From Panaeolus papilionaceus (lineage: Eukaryota > Basidiomycota > Agaricomycetes > Agaricales), in the NCBI GenBank assembly GCA_015501605.1, contig JADNRZ010000010.1, positions 1,612,001 to 1,676,000 of the forward strand: a stretch of 64,000 nt of DNA, in the 5' to 3' direction. Each line of letters starts with the position of its first letter. The stretch's first letter is position 1. The notes under the pieces are model-generated. The model was not told the origin of the DNA. It searched no databases and worked only from the letters and a program-made list of their open reading frames with translations. A program made the translations under genes and the position numbers. Shown one piece after another: positions 44,301 to 55,888 of the stretch.

Positions 44301-45704
44301 GGAGTAAAAGTTGTTGGAGCCATGATGGAAAGGGTAGTCTTCGTCACCGATGCGCCTTCGCTGACGCCGACCATCGGGGGATCCATTGCCGTCACTAGAT
44401 GACTTGGGGCTGTAGTTGCTAGCGGCTTTCGCCTTGTCTGACGATGATCCCTGTGCAATGAGAGTGTTCAGCATGGCAGAGACACGATCTTGCCATTCGT
44501 TGGACGGGCTAAAATAGATAATGTTAGTTTGGTAGAAATCTAGCGATGAAAAGCGACGTACTGTGTCGAAGTCAAGTCAATAGACTTTGATTCCGACTTC
44601 TGGCCAGGTTGAGAAGTCTCAGAGCTGTGTCCTGACCGACCTTTTCCACCGATGCTGAGTGCAATATCTTGGCGTTTTCTGCCTTTGATTCCATATGGCG
44701 AGTTGTCAACGCGGGCAATGATCTCTTTTGCCAGGGAATCCTGGTGATATTGAGCGTCAGTATAAATTTGTCTGACATATCAAAAAGTACGCCAAGGGCA
44801 GAAAACGAAGCGAAATGAGGACCACCTAGACCGATGACGATGGGGAGGGTTATGACTCGATGATTCATAATGCCTTGGAAACGCGAGAGAAGGGCGGCAT
44901 GCTAGCCACTGCTCCGCAGTGTACGACGAAATTAAACATACCTTCGAAATATCCTGCAAAAGTGACTGTGCACGAGGATCGCTAGTTGCGAGCATGATGC
45001 CTAGCAGGGCCTCTGTCTGGTGCAGACGGGCTTCGATAGCATCAATATATCCTTTTGGTGGCCCACGCTTGCGAGATGGCCCTAGGAATGTACAAGCTGT
45101 AGGAAAATGAGAGGGAAAGGGCGATTATTGAGACTAGACGAGAAAACAAAGCTCTATTGACGCACGAGTGCCTAGCATGATGCAGCTTTTACATGGTTCA
45201 TTGGGACCAGAACGTTCACACTTGCACTTTGATTTTCGACATTGATCGCAAGCTGGAAATGAAGAGATCAATAAAACATAGAATCTAAATTGCAAAAAAA
45301 TGAAAGAAATAAAAACCTTTACTACTTCTCCGCCTGACATTCCGCTCATTTGATGAAGTACCTGTGCCTGTGAACGCACTTGGGTGTAAATCAGATATGT
45401 CATCATAGTCGTCGCTGTACGACATGGGCTGTTGTGAATGTTGGTGATGATTATTATGGTTTTGTGAATGAGGAGAATGAGAAGAAATTGAATAATTTTG
45501 AAGGTCAGTATTGAGCCTTGGTGGTAGATGAGTGAGTGTTGAAGTCGGCCAACGGTAAAGATTGTCGTGGGATGAGTGAAACTTGAATTGAAAGTGTTGA
45601 AGGGGTGATAAATCGGGTGAAGCAGACGCTTCCGTTTTGACCTTATTAGGATAATCTAGAATATATGGCGAATGAGGATGAGGCTCGTGTAGTAGAGTTC
45701 CCAT
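41400..45704 (-). CDS. Zn2Cys6 transcription factor with fungal-specific regulatory domain, XlnR-like
   Basis: This is a nuclear DNA-binding regulator of roughly 1000 residues spread over about a dozen exons. The binuclear zinc cluster lies near residue 130. It is split by two introns and reads CDQCRKSKCKC, then CKSCIMLGTPC, giving the full C-x2-C-x6-C...C-x2-C-x6-C set. It is followed by the linker SRKRGPPKGYIDAIEARLHQ and a helical dimerisation region. The fungal-specific middle homology region begins near FAHVHPHFPIIHKRSFFAAY and includes MAIRMAQDLGMHRSADGW and ERKRIWFGCVIMDKYVSAYI. The C-terminus is rich in His and Gln. The linker and domain resemble the group containing the xylanase regulator XlnR, but that subgroup call is from memory. 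The large 5' flank (over 6 kb) is gene-free. Confidence 0.82.
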
Positions 45705-48700
45705 AGTGTCGAGACGACTATTGGCGACAATGACAACGAGTTTCAAGAGGGAACGACGACGAGACAAGGGAAATTCGAACCTTCGCCCACTAAACCACAC
45801 CTTGCACTTTTATTTCCTCGACCTGTCCCGTCGATCGTACGCAAATGAATTGAATCCGAAATAAATAAAAAATTATATAAAATAAAAACAGAAATATGTC
45901 GAAAAAAACATATCGTGGACTTGCTTCCAAATCGATATCCGCTTTTTCAAATCTTGGCCAGATATAAAGATGTAGATCTCGGCACATCATCCCCTTCTGA
46001 CATATCCCGTCTGCTCCTAACCTCAGCGCTTACAACAGGTACCCACTCCAATTGGTCGGTCTCCGCATGTTACACTTCCGCTCTTCAGATCTATAATTCT
46101 TTTTAATTTCCTTCACTTAAGAAAATTTTCAATGATCATACATAAATCCTCTATTATAATGAAATCACTATGTCTGTTTTCTAGTCCTTTCCGTTCTCAC
46201 AACATGCCATTCTTATTTATTTCAACGCCGTTTTCTGCCTCGAGCCTTATCTCCACCACCTTTACTTCTAGTTAAACAGACAATCATGTACCCCCTAGCC
46301 GACAAACCACAACCTTCGAACAATCACCCTCAAAAACGCTTGTCTTTTATACCATGTGCTGTTTGAGAGGCGCTACACGAACCACTGCAGTCACGACTCG
46401 GGCACCTGTCAACCGTCAGCGTTATTGGTCATGTTCTATACAAGTCCACACAAACTGGGGTTACTAAAACCCCATTGCCTCATTTCTTCGTCACCTGGAC
46501 CAATCCCGAACATCGCTCTACTCACTCCCACCCGTCCCTGAGATCAGAAGTTTAAAATTGTGCCCCGACATCTCCCAGGACCTACAAAACTGACTTGTTC
46601 TCATCGGGCGGGAATCAAGAGGCCTCGAGACCCAAGACACAGTCTGGGAACACCACCTGTGCAGGGACCCAATACCTACGTTAAAGTTTCCACCTTGCCC
46701 TAGATGACATAAACATCGATTCTTCTGTTATGCTCAACCTCAGCCTTCCAGAGTACGCCACGCAGGGCAGAGCACACCTAATTCTGAAATAAGGAAACTG
46801 CACCTATGATCTTCGCCGATTTTTATCTATTCCGGGCTTGCTGAATTGAACAGCACCAGAATTCCGAGTCAGTAAAGTAAAATTCCATGCATTCCTTTCG
46901 CTATTGCACTGCGCCGACTTGTAGAGCTGTCAGGTGTGGTTCGTATCATAACGATTCTAATCACATCTCTGATGTTCGTAAACTGGCTGTAATTGTTAAC
47001 TCGAGCGACTCCCAGACCTCGCCGCTCCTGCCACACATTGTACCATCACAGATTTACTGGTTGTTCCTTCAACGAGATGCTTTGGAAACGACTAGCTTTG
47101 GCCTTTGCTACTTACATGCCAAAATGTCAATAGAATGGCCCCCATTGAAGTTTTTTCACGGTCGAAACTCACTCTACATGTCCGTCAACCGGAGGGCCTC
47201 TAGCCTCACCAGAGTCTCATGTCAAGCACTAACATCAAGCCAAGCCTAGGCCCATATTATTTTTTATATCATCTGTCGTGCGCAATTATACCGTCGCTGA
47301 TAAAGAGTTGTTTCCGGATTAACTCAAGAGACCCAAGGATCCCACTCGTTAAGCCCCAAGCCTCGAGCCCGTACAGCTAATGAACTGAAGAATCCACCCT
47401 CGATTCGCCTTGCAGTTCGAAAGCATCCGGTACAGAACATTCGCTCCTTGGTTTGTTATCATCGTGGGTTTCATTTTATTTGCGCAGCCAACCGGAAGGA
47501 TTCTGAATAATAGGCTGGTTAAGAATATTGACATTTGACTGGACGTTATCCGAGATCATAAGCCAATCGAGGATGAGTACCACCATCACATCAACCAGAT
47601 GGGGAATCAGCTTGATTCCATACAACTCTAAACAGTGCTGCTATCTTTGAGTTGCTTACCTTACTTGATGTTCCTTTTTCGAAATAGGTGCCTTCGAATA
47701 AACCATGCGCACTTGCCTCACGCCAATGTCGACTGAGTTTCAATTCGTTTGACAGACGCTGAACACTTTGGCACTGTCACATTGACGGGCCTTACACCTA
47801 GGTCCAACCAAAACACTGCCGCTTATCATTTTCCCGCAATACCTCGGAGCTGCAACGCTATGTGGTTCGAAGCGGTTGAAGATATACTTGCATTGAAGCG
47901 AAAAATAAACCGACAGTGCTCTATTCGTAAATGACTCTGCGGGGTAGGTGGCCATATTACGGTAATTTCATTACATGATTTCTCGGAGAGTACCATAATA
48001 CGACTATCATAAGGCTCTCCATAGCTATGACAGCCAAAATAACTCCGTGTGCTTACTGCGGGATCGCCACAGGGTCTGAAAACTGGATCCTCTCCGACGG
48101 TATGCGTCGTGTCTGTCCTCAGCTCTGTAAATATTCCATCCCATCTTGTTCCATCGCCTTCATCAGACTCTATCAGACTTGGTTTCGAAGTGTCCATATA
48201 AAGCTTCCGGGTGAGGTCATAGCTCGGGGTCACGAGGTCTTTCGAAACTTGCAGCGCCAACCTGAGCTACGCGCGCGTGCGGCGGCGGCGCCACCATCGC
48301 GAACTCTAAAACCTTGCGAAAAAGTCGATTCAAATAGACTGTTGCAACTGTGGCTACCACGTATACTATTCAAGGGATGCAGAACAGAAATCAGAAAAGA
48401 ATCAAGGGCGATGGTGCAGCCATACATAATAATAGAATTTTTTTTCTTTTTTTCCCTTCACTCGACATTTCATGTCGGTCTCAATGCGCCACGGAGTCTT
48501 GTTTGACATTTTAACCTGGTATCGCCATCACGGCGTTTGGAGATGGATGGGCGAGCCACAGGGAAGCGCATAACGATATCTAACAATCTTTTTTCGCCGG
48601 ATGGTTCAGTTATTCTGGTTCTCGATCTATATCTGTCTATTCTGTGCACGTTCAAGGGTACCACTGACTCGAGAGAACGTGTTACTCCGACGATGAACGT

Positions 48701-51700
48701 GTTCTAGTTCCCAGACCCATGTTCATTCGACCTGATTTCATATCTGGTGCTCCAAAACTGAATGTGGGTTTGATAACCCAAATCAGTCAATACCGGGACA
48801 TGACGATCTCATCATCCCGAGAACGATGGCTGGAAGACGGCCAGGGCGGTCTTCCAGTTGGAATTTTTGGTTGGTTCCTCGATTTGGTGTTCATAAAATG
48901 CGTAGTCAGAGTGTGCCCACCATCGTATGATACTGTGTATTTTTGGAAATCCATTCTAAAATGTTCGAATGCGCGCGTGGTTCACTTATAGGCGGCTGAG
49001 TATGTATGTCATAGACTATTGATATCTTTAATTCATTTCCGTCTGCTTCAACGAGCACGAGACTATTGTTTGACCCTCTCTACTCATACAAGGTAACCCT
49101 AAACGCGATCTTGTAATTCATTCAAAATCACCACGTCAAACTTCAATTACAACTGATATTCGCACTACAAATGAAACGAGTGAACTTGGCCTGCATGCTG
49201 CGCGGCTCTTTAATGTCATTTAAATAGCAGCACGCCCACCGGCGTCATACCGTGCGTATATTTATGTACACTATCCCTATATCTGCTGAAAAGAAGTAAT
49301 CAAGGCGAGTAGCATGGTCACCGCCGTTTCAGCCCATTGAATAACCTGCCTTTGCATCTTATCATATTATGTGTTTATTGACTATTCAAATTCACAACTG
49401 CATGCACTAAAACATGTTCCTTTATTCTACCTAGCATCATGATTTCTGAACAACGTGATAACTCTACATCCAGACCATACCCCTCGTTCAAGGGACCCCA
49501 TAGACCAACTATACTTTTAAATACATCTTTTTCATTTCCTTTTTTTGCCTCTCTATCAGCTACATCTAATGAAACTGCCACAGTTATCAACGTCACTGAG
49601 CATGCTGGCCCACGGAATCTCCCGACCTGAATCTATCGTATGCCAGCATCCCCGGCGGTGATTTATATACTCTGACTCGGCTTGCCTATCATATCTTGTC
49701 CCTATGGGTTCTGACCACTTAAGGGTGGCCGGCGCCTGGAAATATTGCCATATTCTCCTATTCAACCTTATGACTAAACTGCATGCGCGAATTTCTATGC
49801 AGAGCGATGCCTCGGAGCTCGATAACCTGAGCATAGGGATTCTACGCTCGAAGATTCGAACGGCGAATATGTCCTGCATACAGGCGTAAAAAGCTGAGTC
49901 GTTGAAGGCCGGAAGATCCCATGATCACCCCTTCACAAGTCTAGCCAGGAGTCATATGAGCGTTTCCAAAGGTCCATCAAGACCATGTGTTATTTTTCTG
50001 CGGACGGAGGCTCATTTCAAATCCTGACTGAAAATGACAGACTGGCAGAAGTCCGTGTGCTCGAGCCTTTGACCGCGAGATAAGGAAAGGAATGCCTGCG
50101 CCGAGAGCTAGGATGGAGTATAATATTCTAATGATAACCTTGTTCTAGGACATTTATGAGAAGGTCTTGAATAAGATTCCCAACCTCGATGAAGGGCTCG
50201 ATCGTCGAGTAGGTAGATGTTATACTATTACTCCACTTTTATGAGGTTTGACGTTGATGCCCGAGTCCTGTGCTAAAACAAGACGCTCAACTTGCTGTAG
50301 CAGTCTATTATTTGTATGTTTCAAATCCCATCGCTTCGAAGGGCGGGATGCTAAAAAGACACAATAACCCTTGCTTCTGCTGTGTGATAAGACCGTAATA
50401 TTAAGGTCTGCACAAAAATAAACCATGATACCGTACCAGAGAACGGCACATTTGCCCTCTTCGGCGTGCTCCTGCCCAATTTCGCTTGGATTTTCCACTC
50501 GGAATGAAATCATTTATTTCTGCACAATACGTATAAGTTCCCGGAAAGCTGCAGGGCTACATCTTCTAGTCCAGTAAATAAGATCACCCGGACACCGCGC
50601 GCTCCAACCTAGGCTCCATTCCAGGCACTGTTGAGAGTCTTGACATTGCCCGCATTGAGAATAAACATCGATTACAGTAAGCGCAGTTACGCGTAAGGTG
50701 CCCTCCCGCTTGGACGACTAGAAGTCAATTTCTGGTCTCCCAATGTTGACAGCTGTGAGATCGACAGTGACGTTGGCTTGCAACCGACTCGAACCACTCA
50801 GCATGCGTGCCACGGTATGGGGAAATCGGCGACGAGGCAGTGATTAGAGTTGGTTGAGAATGGTCGACGTGCTGACAGATGTCGTCGAATGTCACTGCAG
50901 CGATCCGTCGCCCTCCCCGCCCCCTTTGCGCCCTGCCCGTGTGTTGAAGGACGACAGGCATAAGGATCTTCAGGACACCGAGGTCGAACCTACCATCGAG
51001 GAAAACACGGCCGTCGTCTTGTTCGGCTCAGTATCTCTGCGATTGTAATATTTACGGCAGTCGAAGTTGCTGTTGTTTTAGTTTGGCGTTTATCAGGGTA
51101 GCTTTGATCCTGGTTTTTTCAATCCCACGATGTTCTCGAGTGGGGTCGGAGGGACATGAGGCTCGCGTCCCATTTTGGAGCCCTCTTCGCTGGCATCCTT
51201 CAATGTTGCAATATCCTCCGGCGTCCCTTGACACGTCGGAAGATTCGAAAACTTCAGTTGGTGCCTTTCTAATGGAGATGCGAATCAAATACTAAGCCAA
51301 CGCGGAACTCGGAGAAATTTTCCAACATCCTTGTTATTGCTTTGGGTGAGGTCTAAAGTGGTAACCCAAGCGAAAGGAACTGGTAAGCACTCCAGGAATT
51401 CCTTTGTATTGTTCTTCGAAACCTTTTGTCCAGATAGATTCTCCGGCAGCTCACCAACAGGGTATCTCGGGCTAGTACTCGGAGAGAACGTAGAAGTTTA
51501 TGTCCTTTTCCCTCAGGTATGCTAGCATTCAGATAGAGGAATAAGATTTTATCTGATTCTTTGTTTCTGGACAATTTTTGCCAAATTTCCTGATTTTTCT
51601 GATTCTTTGGCGCGAGTACAAATCAGGGTCATCGAGGGGTGAGTGGCGTCTCAGCTCTCTAATAGATAAGATTAGATTAGATATAGACAACCATTTCACG

Positions 51701-52125
51701 GCATACCACGGCGCAGGACAACAATGTTACACTCAACAGTATTATTTGGACGCTGGAGATGGTTTTTCGCTTCGAAGGGCTTGCTCCTTGAGTCTAATAT
51801 GTATGTACCCTTGTTTGTATCGATAATAGGTGTTTGGTGAGTTGTCCTTTGCCAAAGAACTCTGGGCGGAGTCGAGCTGACGTAGCCACCATCTCGCAGA
51901 CTGAGTATTAATACCGAACCAGAAGGTGGTGCAACGTATACACGGATGCCACCCCCACTGATGTATCTATAAAAATTCTGAAGCGGGCCGACGAGCTCTC
52001 TTGTGATCCAATATGCAGGTCCTTCAATGACGGGTGGACCGCAGGAGAAGCCAAAGAAGAAGCAGGATCTTGAACATACACACACATATATAATGGACAT
52101 GAGAGAAACGACATTTCAACATACA
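45705..52125. other. Gene-poor stretch of about 6.4 kb
   Basis: It lies between the divergent Zn2Cys6 regulator and GH28 copy 2. The largest open frame is 47826-48260 on the minus strand (144 codons), with an even amino-acid mix but no recognised motif. Other frames (49375-49596, 50220-50513, 50854-51048) are short and unsupported. I found no tRNA, terminal inverted repeat or reverse transcriptase/transposase motif. The first few hundred bases are presumably the regulator's promoter and leader. Confidence 0.45.
52085..52093 (+). promoter_or_regulatory. TATA box of GH28 copy 2
   Basis: ATATATAA lies about 35 bases before the ATG at 52126. The spacing matches GH28 copy 1 and supports that start over the in-frame ATG at 52093. 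Confidence 0.45.
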
Positions 52126-54284
52126 ATGACAGCCACATTTCTTGCTACTGTCCTTTTTTCCCTTTTTATATCGGTTTCGTGCTCGCAGGTCACGCCACAG
52201 CCCGGGAAAAGGTGCACTCTGCGTCCGTTAGGACCAGGTAAAGATGATACTGCTCAGGTACGTTTCTCCTACATATTCTTTGCCTCCCCCCCGAGCTCCT
52301 TTTTGATGGTTTATGTGTAGATTGAAAAGGCTATAGCCGAATGTGGTCATTTTGGAACGACCGTATTTGAACCAGGGAACTACAATGTCACCAGGTATGC
52401 GAAACTTGAGTCAAACACCATGTTGTGAAGATCGATTGTCCATTGCATTTCAGGAAAATGACTTGGGACCTCATCTCGTCGAAAGTGGAACTCCATGGGT
52501 ACCTGAATGTAACATCAATGGCCCCGTTTTTCTCGTGATATTTACGCTGATTGCCCAATAGTTCAAACCTGACATTCAATACTGGCTAAATGCCAACAAC
52601 ACGTATCGAATTGTCTTCATACAGGTAAGTCTAGAACAAGCTTCGGATTCTTTTCAGGGCCAACCTATGGATAGAACCAAGCATCCTGGTTCGTGATCAC
52701 TGGCTCCGATTTTGAAATAGACGCTTTCAACACAGGAGGAATTCAAGGAAACGGACAGGTGAGGCTGAATCAATGTACGAAACCCGTTTATTACTTATGC
52801 ACATGCCTCGCGACTTAGACTTGGTGGACATATTACGCCACGCGCGAAAGAGCTGACGGCGACGGTCGTCCTATCTCCCTAACACTCTGGAAGGTAGCTC
52901 GTGCAAAGGTCAAGAATTTCCGTATCGATTCACCTCCATTTTGGTCCAATGCCGTTGCTCAATCAAGCGATGTCGTCTATGATGGCATGTTCGTCAACGC
53001 CACTAACACGGACCCTCTTTATATTGGTCAGAAGTGCGTGAATCGACGGATTTCTTCCGCAGATTAATAAATAATTGACCTTCCTCTAGCCTTGTCTGGA
53101 ACACTGATGGTATGAAGACATAGGCTCACATTTGTGCTGTTGTTGCCACTCATGCTCGTATATTCTTATTAATATCAGGTATCGATACGTACAGGAGCGA
53201 ACGCATAACTTTCTTGAACTGGGATATCACCTGTGGAGACGACTGTCTCGCCATTAAAGGGGTAACATTACTTGTAATAATTTCCGTGACAGTATGTTGA
53301 CAATATCGACGTTATAGAACTCCACTGACATAACAGCAAAAGACATTGTCTGCCGGGGCGGCACTGGTATTGCTTTCGGTTCGTTGGGGCAGTATGCAAA
53401 CATGGTCTGTACGATTCGTATGTCCTATGAGTCCTTGACCACGAGCTGACATACCTAGAGACCGACATTGTCGAGAATGTTCACATTGAAAACGTCAAGG
53501 TATGTTTCGCCCTAAGGTTTCAATCTATGATAATCATTTAAGCTGACGCCGAAGATCGACCTATCTAGTTGATCCGCTTAGATCCTCGTGCCCAACCTAA
53601 CCTGGTTAACGGGGTCAGTTGGTTGTCAGGCAAGACTTCAGGGGAAATGTTTATCCTTTACAGGTTTACTTCAAATCTTGGACAGGTTCTGTCAACGGTT
53701 CCCCTCCCAACGGTGGAGGAGGAGGGCCTGGTGAGTCCAAACAAACCTTTCCACCCTTAAACTAGCTCTGTGCTTATCATAATTAAATCCCGCTCATGAT
53801 CAAGGCCGAGTCCGCAATGTGACCATAAAAAACGTCGAATTAGATCGCCCAAGCACTCCTCTTCATTTATACCAAACAAATCTCGAACATCCGTGAGTTA
53901 TCATCACGACGTTCTTCCAACAAGGTTTTGAACCTTATGCTGTCCCTAGAGGCGACGCCCCTTCTCGCTTAAAGTTCAGTGACATCCATTTCATCAATTG
54001 GTCTGGATCTGCAAATACCAGCACCAGTACGTCTGTTCTAGGGTTGGCATTGAAACTTCCTAACACGCTAGCAGTCGTGGATCTTGAATGTAGTCCAGCC
54101 GTTGGATGCAGTGACTTTACTTTCACTCAGTTCGAAATTTCACCACCTTCTGGAGAGCGAGCGAAGTATATTTGTCAAAATACAATTGACTTAACCGGGT
54201 TAAATGGTGCGTATGTTGCTATCATGACATGATAAGAGTAATACAACTTTTCTTTCAGAAAAATGTACTTCAACTGGGCTCTAA
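52126..54284 (+). CDS. GH28 glycoside hydrolase, copy 2 (paralog of copy 1)
   Basis: About a dozen small exons were traced from the ATG at 52126 (first exon to 52257) to TAA at 54284. A signal peptide of about 23 residues (FLATVLFSLFISVSCS) indicates secretion. The core repeats copy 1 closely: KRCTLRPLG, CGHFGTTVFE, FKPDIQYWLNA, DFEIDAFNTGGIQGNGQ. Catalytic aspartates are in NTDG and CGDDCLAIKG. The GHG motif reads GGTGIAFGSLGQY, with Thr in place of His, and the RIK position reads LIRLD. The final intron splits GLN from EKCTSTGL, and copy 1 has an intron at the equivalent point. Like copy 1, it probably acts on a pectic substrate in an exo or rhamnogalacturonan-type mode. The exact substrate cannot be told from sequence alone. 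Confidence 0.85.
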
Positions 54285-54483
54285 ATCGTCACATTAAATG
54301 CAGAACTTGACAAGATCTTGATGTAATGATGAAAAAATCAACGATGATGTTATCATGCCGAAGCATTACACATGTCATCGACTAAGAGCCGTGCCTTCCC
54401 AACCCAACTACCTGCCGTCCAACTGCCGTCCTGAAACTAGGCCATTTACTCCTACTAAACGGTCTAAACCCAGGGATAGGTCC

Positions 54484-55503
54484 TCATCGGCATGACAATG
54501 TCTTATGGGATAGCGAAACGACGTCTCCAATCAACGCTTCCTCACATAACATATCTTGTCGATCCTTGTTGACGACGAAGTTCCTCATCGTGCGGCGAGA
54601 AACCACATATGACTTTCTGGGTGGAAGGTCCATCTTCTGTAAGTTGACGTTAATCATCGACTGGCTATCCTTCAGACAGATTGCTCTGGCTTGTGCTCCG
54701 CTAATTTCCTGGTCAGTGTCCTCTTGAATATTCTGAATCAACTGGTCTGCTTTGGTTCGAACGAGAAAGATGGGGATTCCGCATTCCTCCGCATTAGAAA
54801 CAAGTGTTCCAGTGGTTTGTGTGAATCTGTCACAGAACACGACGAGAAGGGCATCGAAGATGAAGAGGCCTTGATGGGTGAAATAGCGCCAGCCGGTGAT
54901 GGTAGGCGTATTGGCCCCTGGTACGTCGTACCACCTAATCCATTCATGATAGCGGTCGCTGTACCCTTGTACTGACATAGTTGCTTCATTGAATCCAGGT
55001 ATGGCTGCTCCAGGGTCGCTGGGAAGTAATCCTCGAAGGGAGTTGAGCAGCGTCGACTTGCCCATGCCCGATTCGCCGACAATGGCTACGTTGAACCTGG
55101 AGGATTGGTAGCCATATCGGGTACGAACGCATTCGATATCCGCCCTCGTTGGTCGCTCCTGAGGCGGAATACCGTGAACCAGCGCCATATCCGCCTCTTC
55201 TGCTCGTTTTCGCGCTTCAAGCGCAGCACGAAGAACTGCTTGCACTCTTGCCTCTTCCTTCCTTGCCGCCTCCACCGCGGCTTGCTCCCTTGCTAGTGCC
55301 GCTCTTCTCTGTTCCTCAGCCCAAGCAGCTTCCCGCGCCCATCTTTGTGCTCTTTCCCTATTTTCTCGCTCCACACGTTCGGCTTCGACCCGCCTGTTTT
55401 CTGCTTCTTCGATTTCTCGCCGTGATTTCTTTTCGAGCTCGTTCACGCCGACACCAGCAGCCACAAAGGCTGCACTCACGAGGAAAGGGATAAAGAAGGG
55501 CAT
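54484..55503 (-). CDS. IRG-like P-loop GTPase with N-terminal hydrophobic anchor and coiled coil, copy 1
   Basis: This single-exon gene encodes 339 residues. The first 20 residues (MPFFIPFLVSAAFVAAGVGV) are hydrophobic and could anchor the protein in a membrane. About residues 22-115 form a long charged coiled coil rich in Glu, Arg and Ala. The GTPase domain begins near FNVAIVGESGMGKSTLLNSL (P-loop GESGMGKS). It continues with WYDVPGANTPT (DxxG switch) and FLVRTKADQ (TKxD base-recognition motif). The order and the GES[GA]xGKS loop fit the interferon-inducible/immunity-related GTPase family (IRG). In animals that family acts on pathogen vacuoles; roles in fungi are not established to my knowledge. 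It starts head-to-head with a paralog. Confidence 0.78.
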   Translation of the reverse strand: MPFFIPFLVSAAFVAAGVGVNELEKKSRREIEEAENRRVEAERVERENRERAQRWAREAAWAEEQRRAALAREQAAVEAARKEEARVQAVLRAALEARKRAEEADMALVHGIPPQERPTRADIECVRTRYGYQSSRFNVAIVGESGMGKSTLLNSLRGLLPSDPGAAIPGFNEATMSVQGYSDRYHEWIRWYDVPGANTPTITGWRYFTHQGLFIFDALLVVFCDRFTQTTGTLVSNAEECGIPIFLVRTKADQLIQNIQEDTDQEISGAQARAICLKDSQSMINVNLQKMDLPPRKSYVVSRRTMRNFVVNKDRQDMLCEEALIGDVVSLSHKTLSCR

Positions 55504-55888
55504 TTATGTGCGATAAGGGGTCCTGGTGACAAAGCACACCCGTTTAATTGAGTGCTTTAGATTCGAAAGGGGGCCATCCGACCTGTCACAATTACACCAC
55601 TTTCGTTTATTTGCGGAAGTACACATGGTGTGTGTAGCATTTTCGATGTCTAACAACCTTTTCCTTACCGCATCCTAGTACACCCACTCCTCAGATATGC
55701 CTCAGATATGTCAAGATAAGGAACCACTCCATTGTGCGGTATTAGTCTTGAGCGGCGAAATATATACTGATCTCAAGGGTCGTAGGCACGATAAGAGACC
55801 GGCGGCGTCAACTTGGCTAATAACAAATACACCTATAAGCTCGATCCCCAATGAACAGAGTCCCCATACAACCCACATCACCCGTATC
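55504..55888. promoter_or_regulatory. Shared divergent promoter of the two IRG-like GTPase genes
   Basis: The two genes start about 385 bases apart, or 193 bases if the upstream in-frame ATG at 55697 is used. Both promoters must lie here, so co-regulation is likely but unproven. No clear TATA box was seen. Confidence 0.45.

Noticed and set aside
55697..55888. Upstream in-frame extension of the plus-strand GTPase
   Set aside because: The extra 64 residues have no counterpart in the paralog and no motif; the start at 55889 gives a matching architecture.
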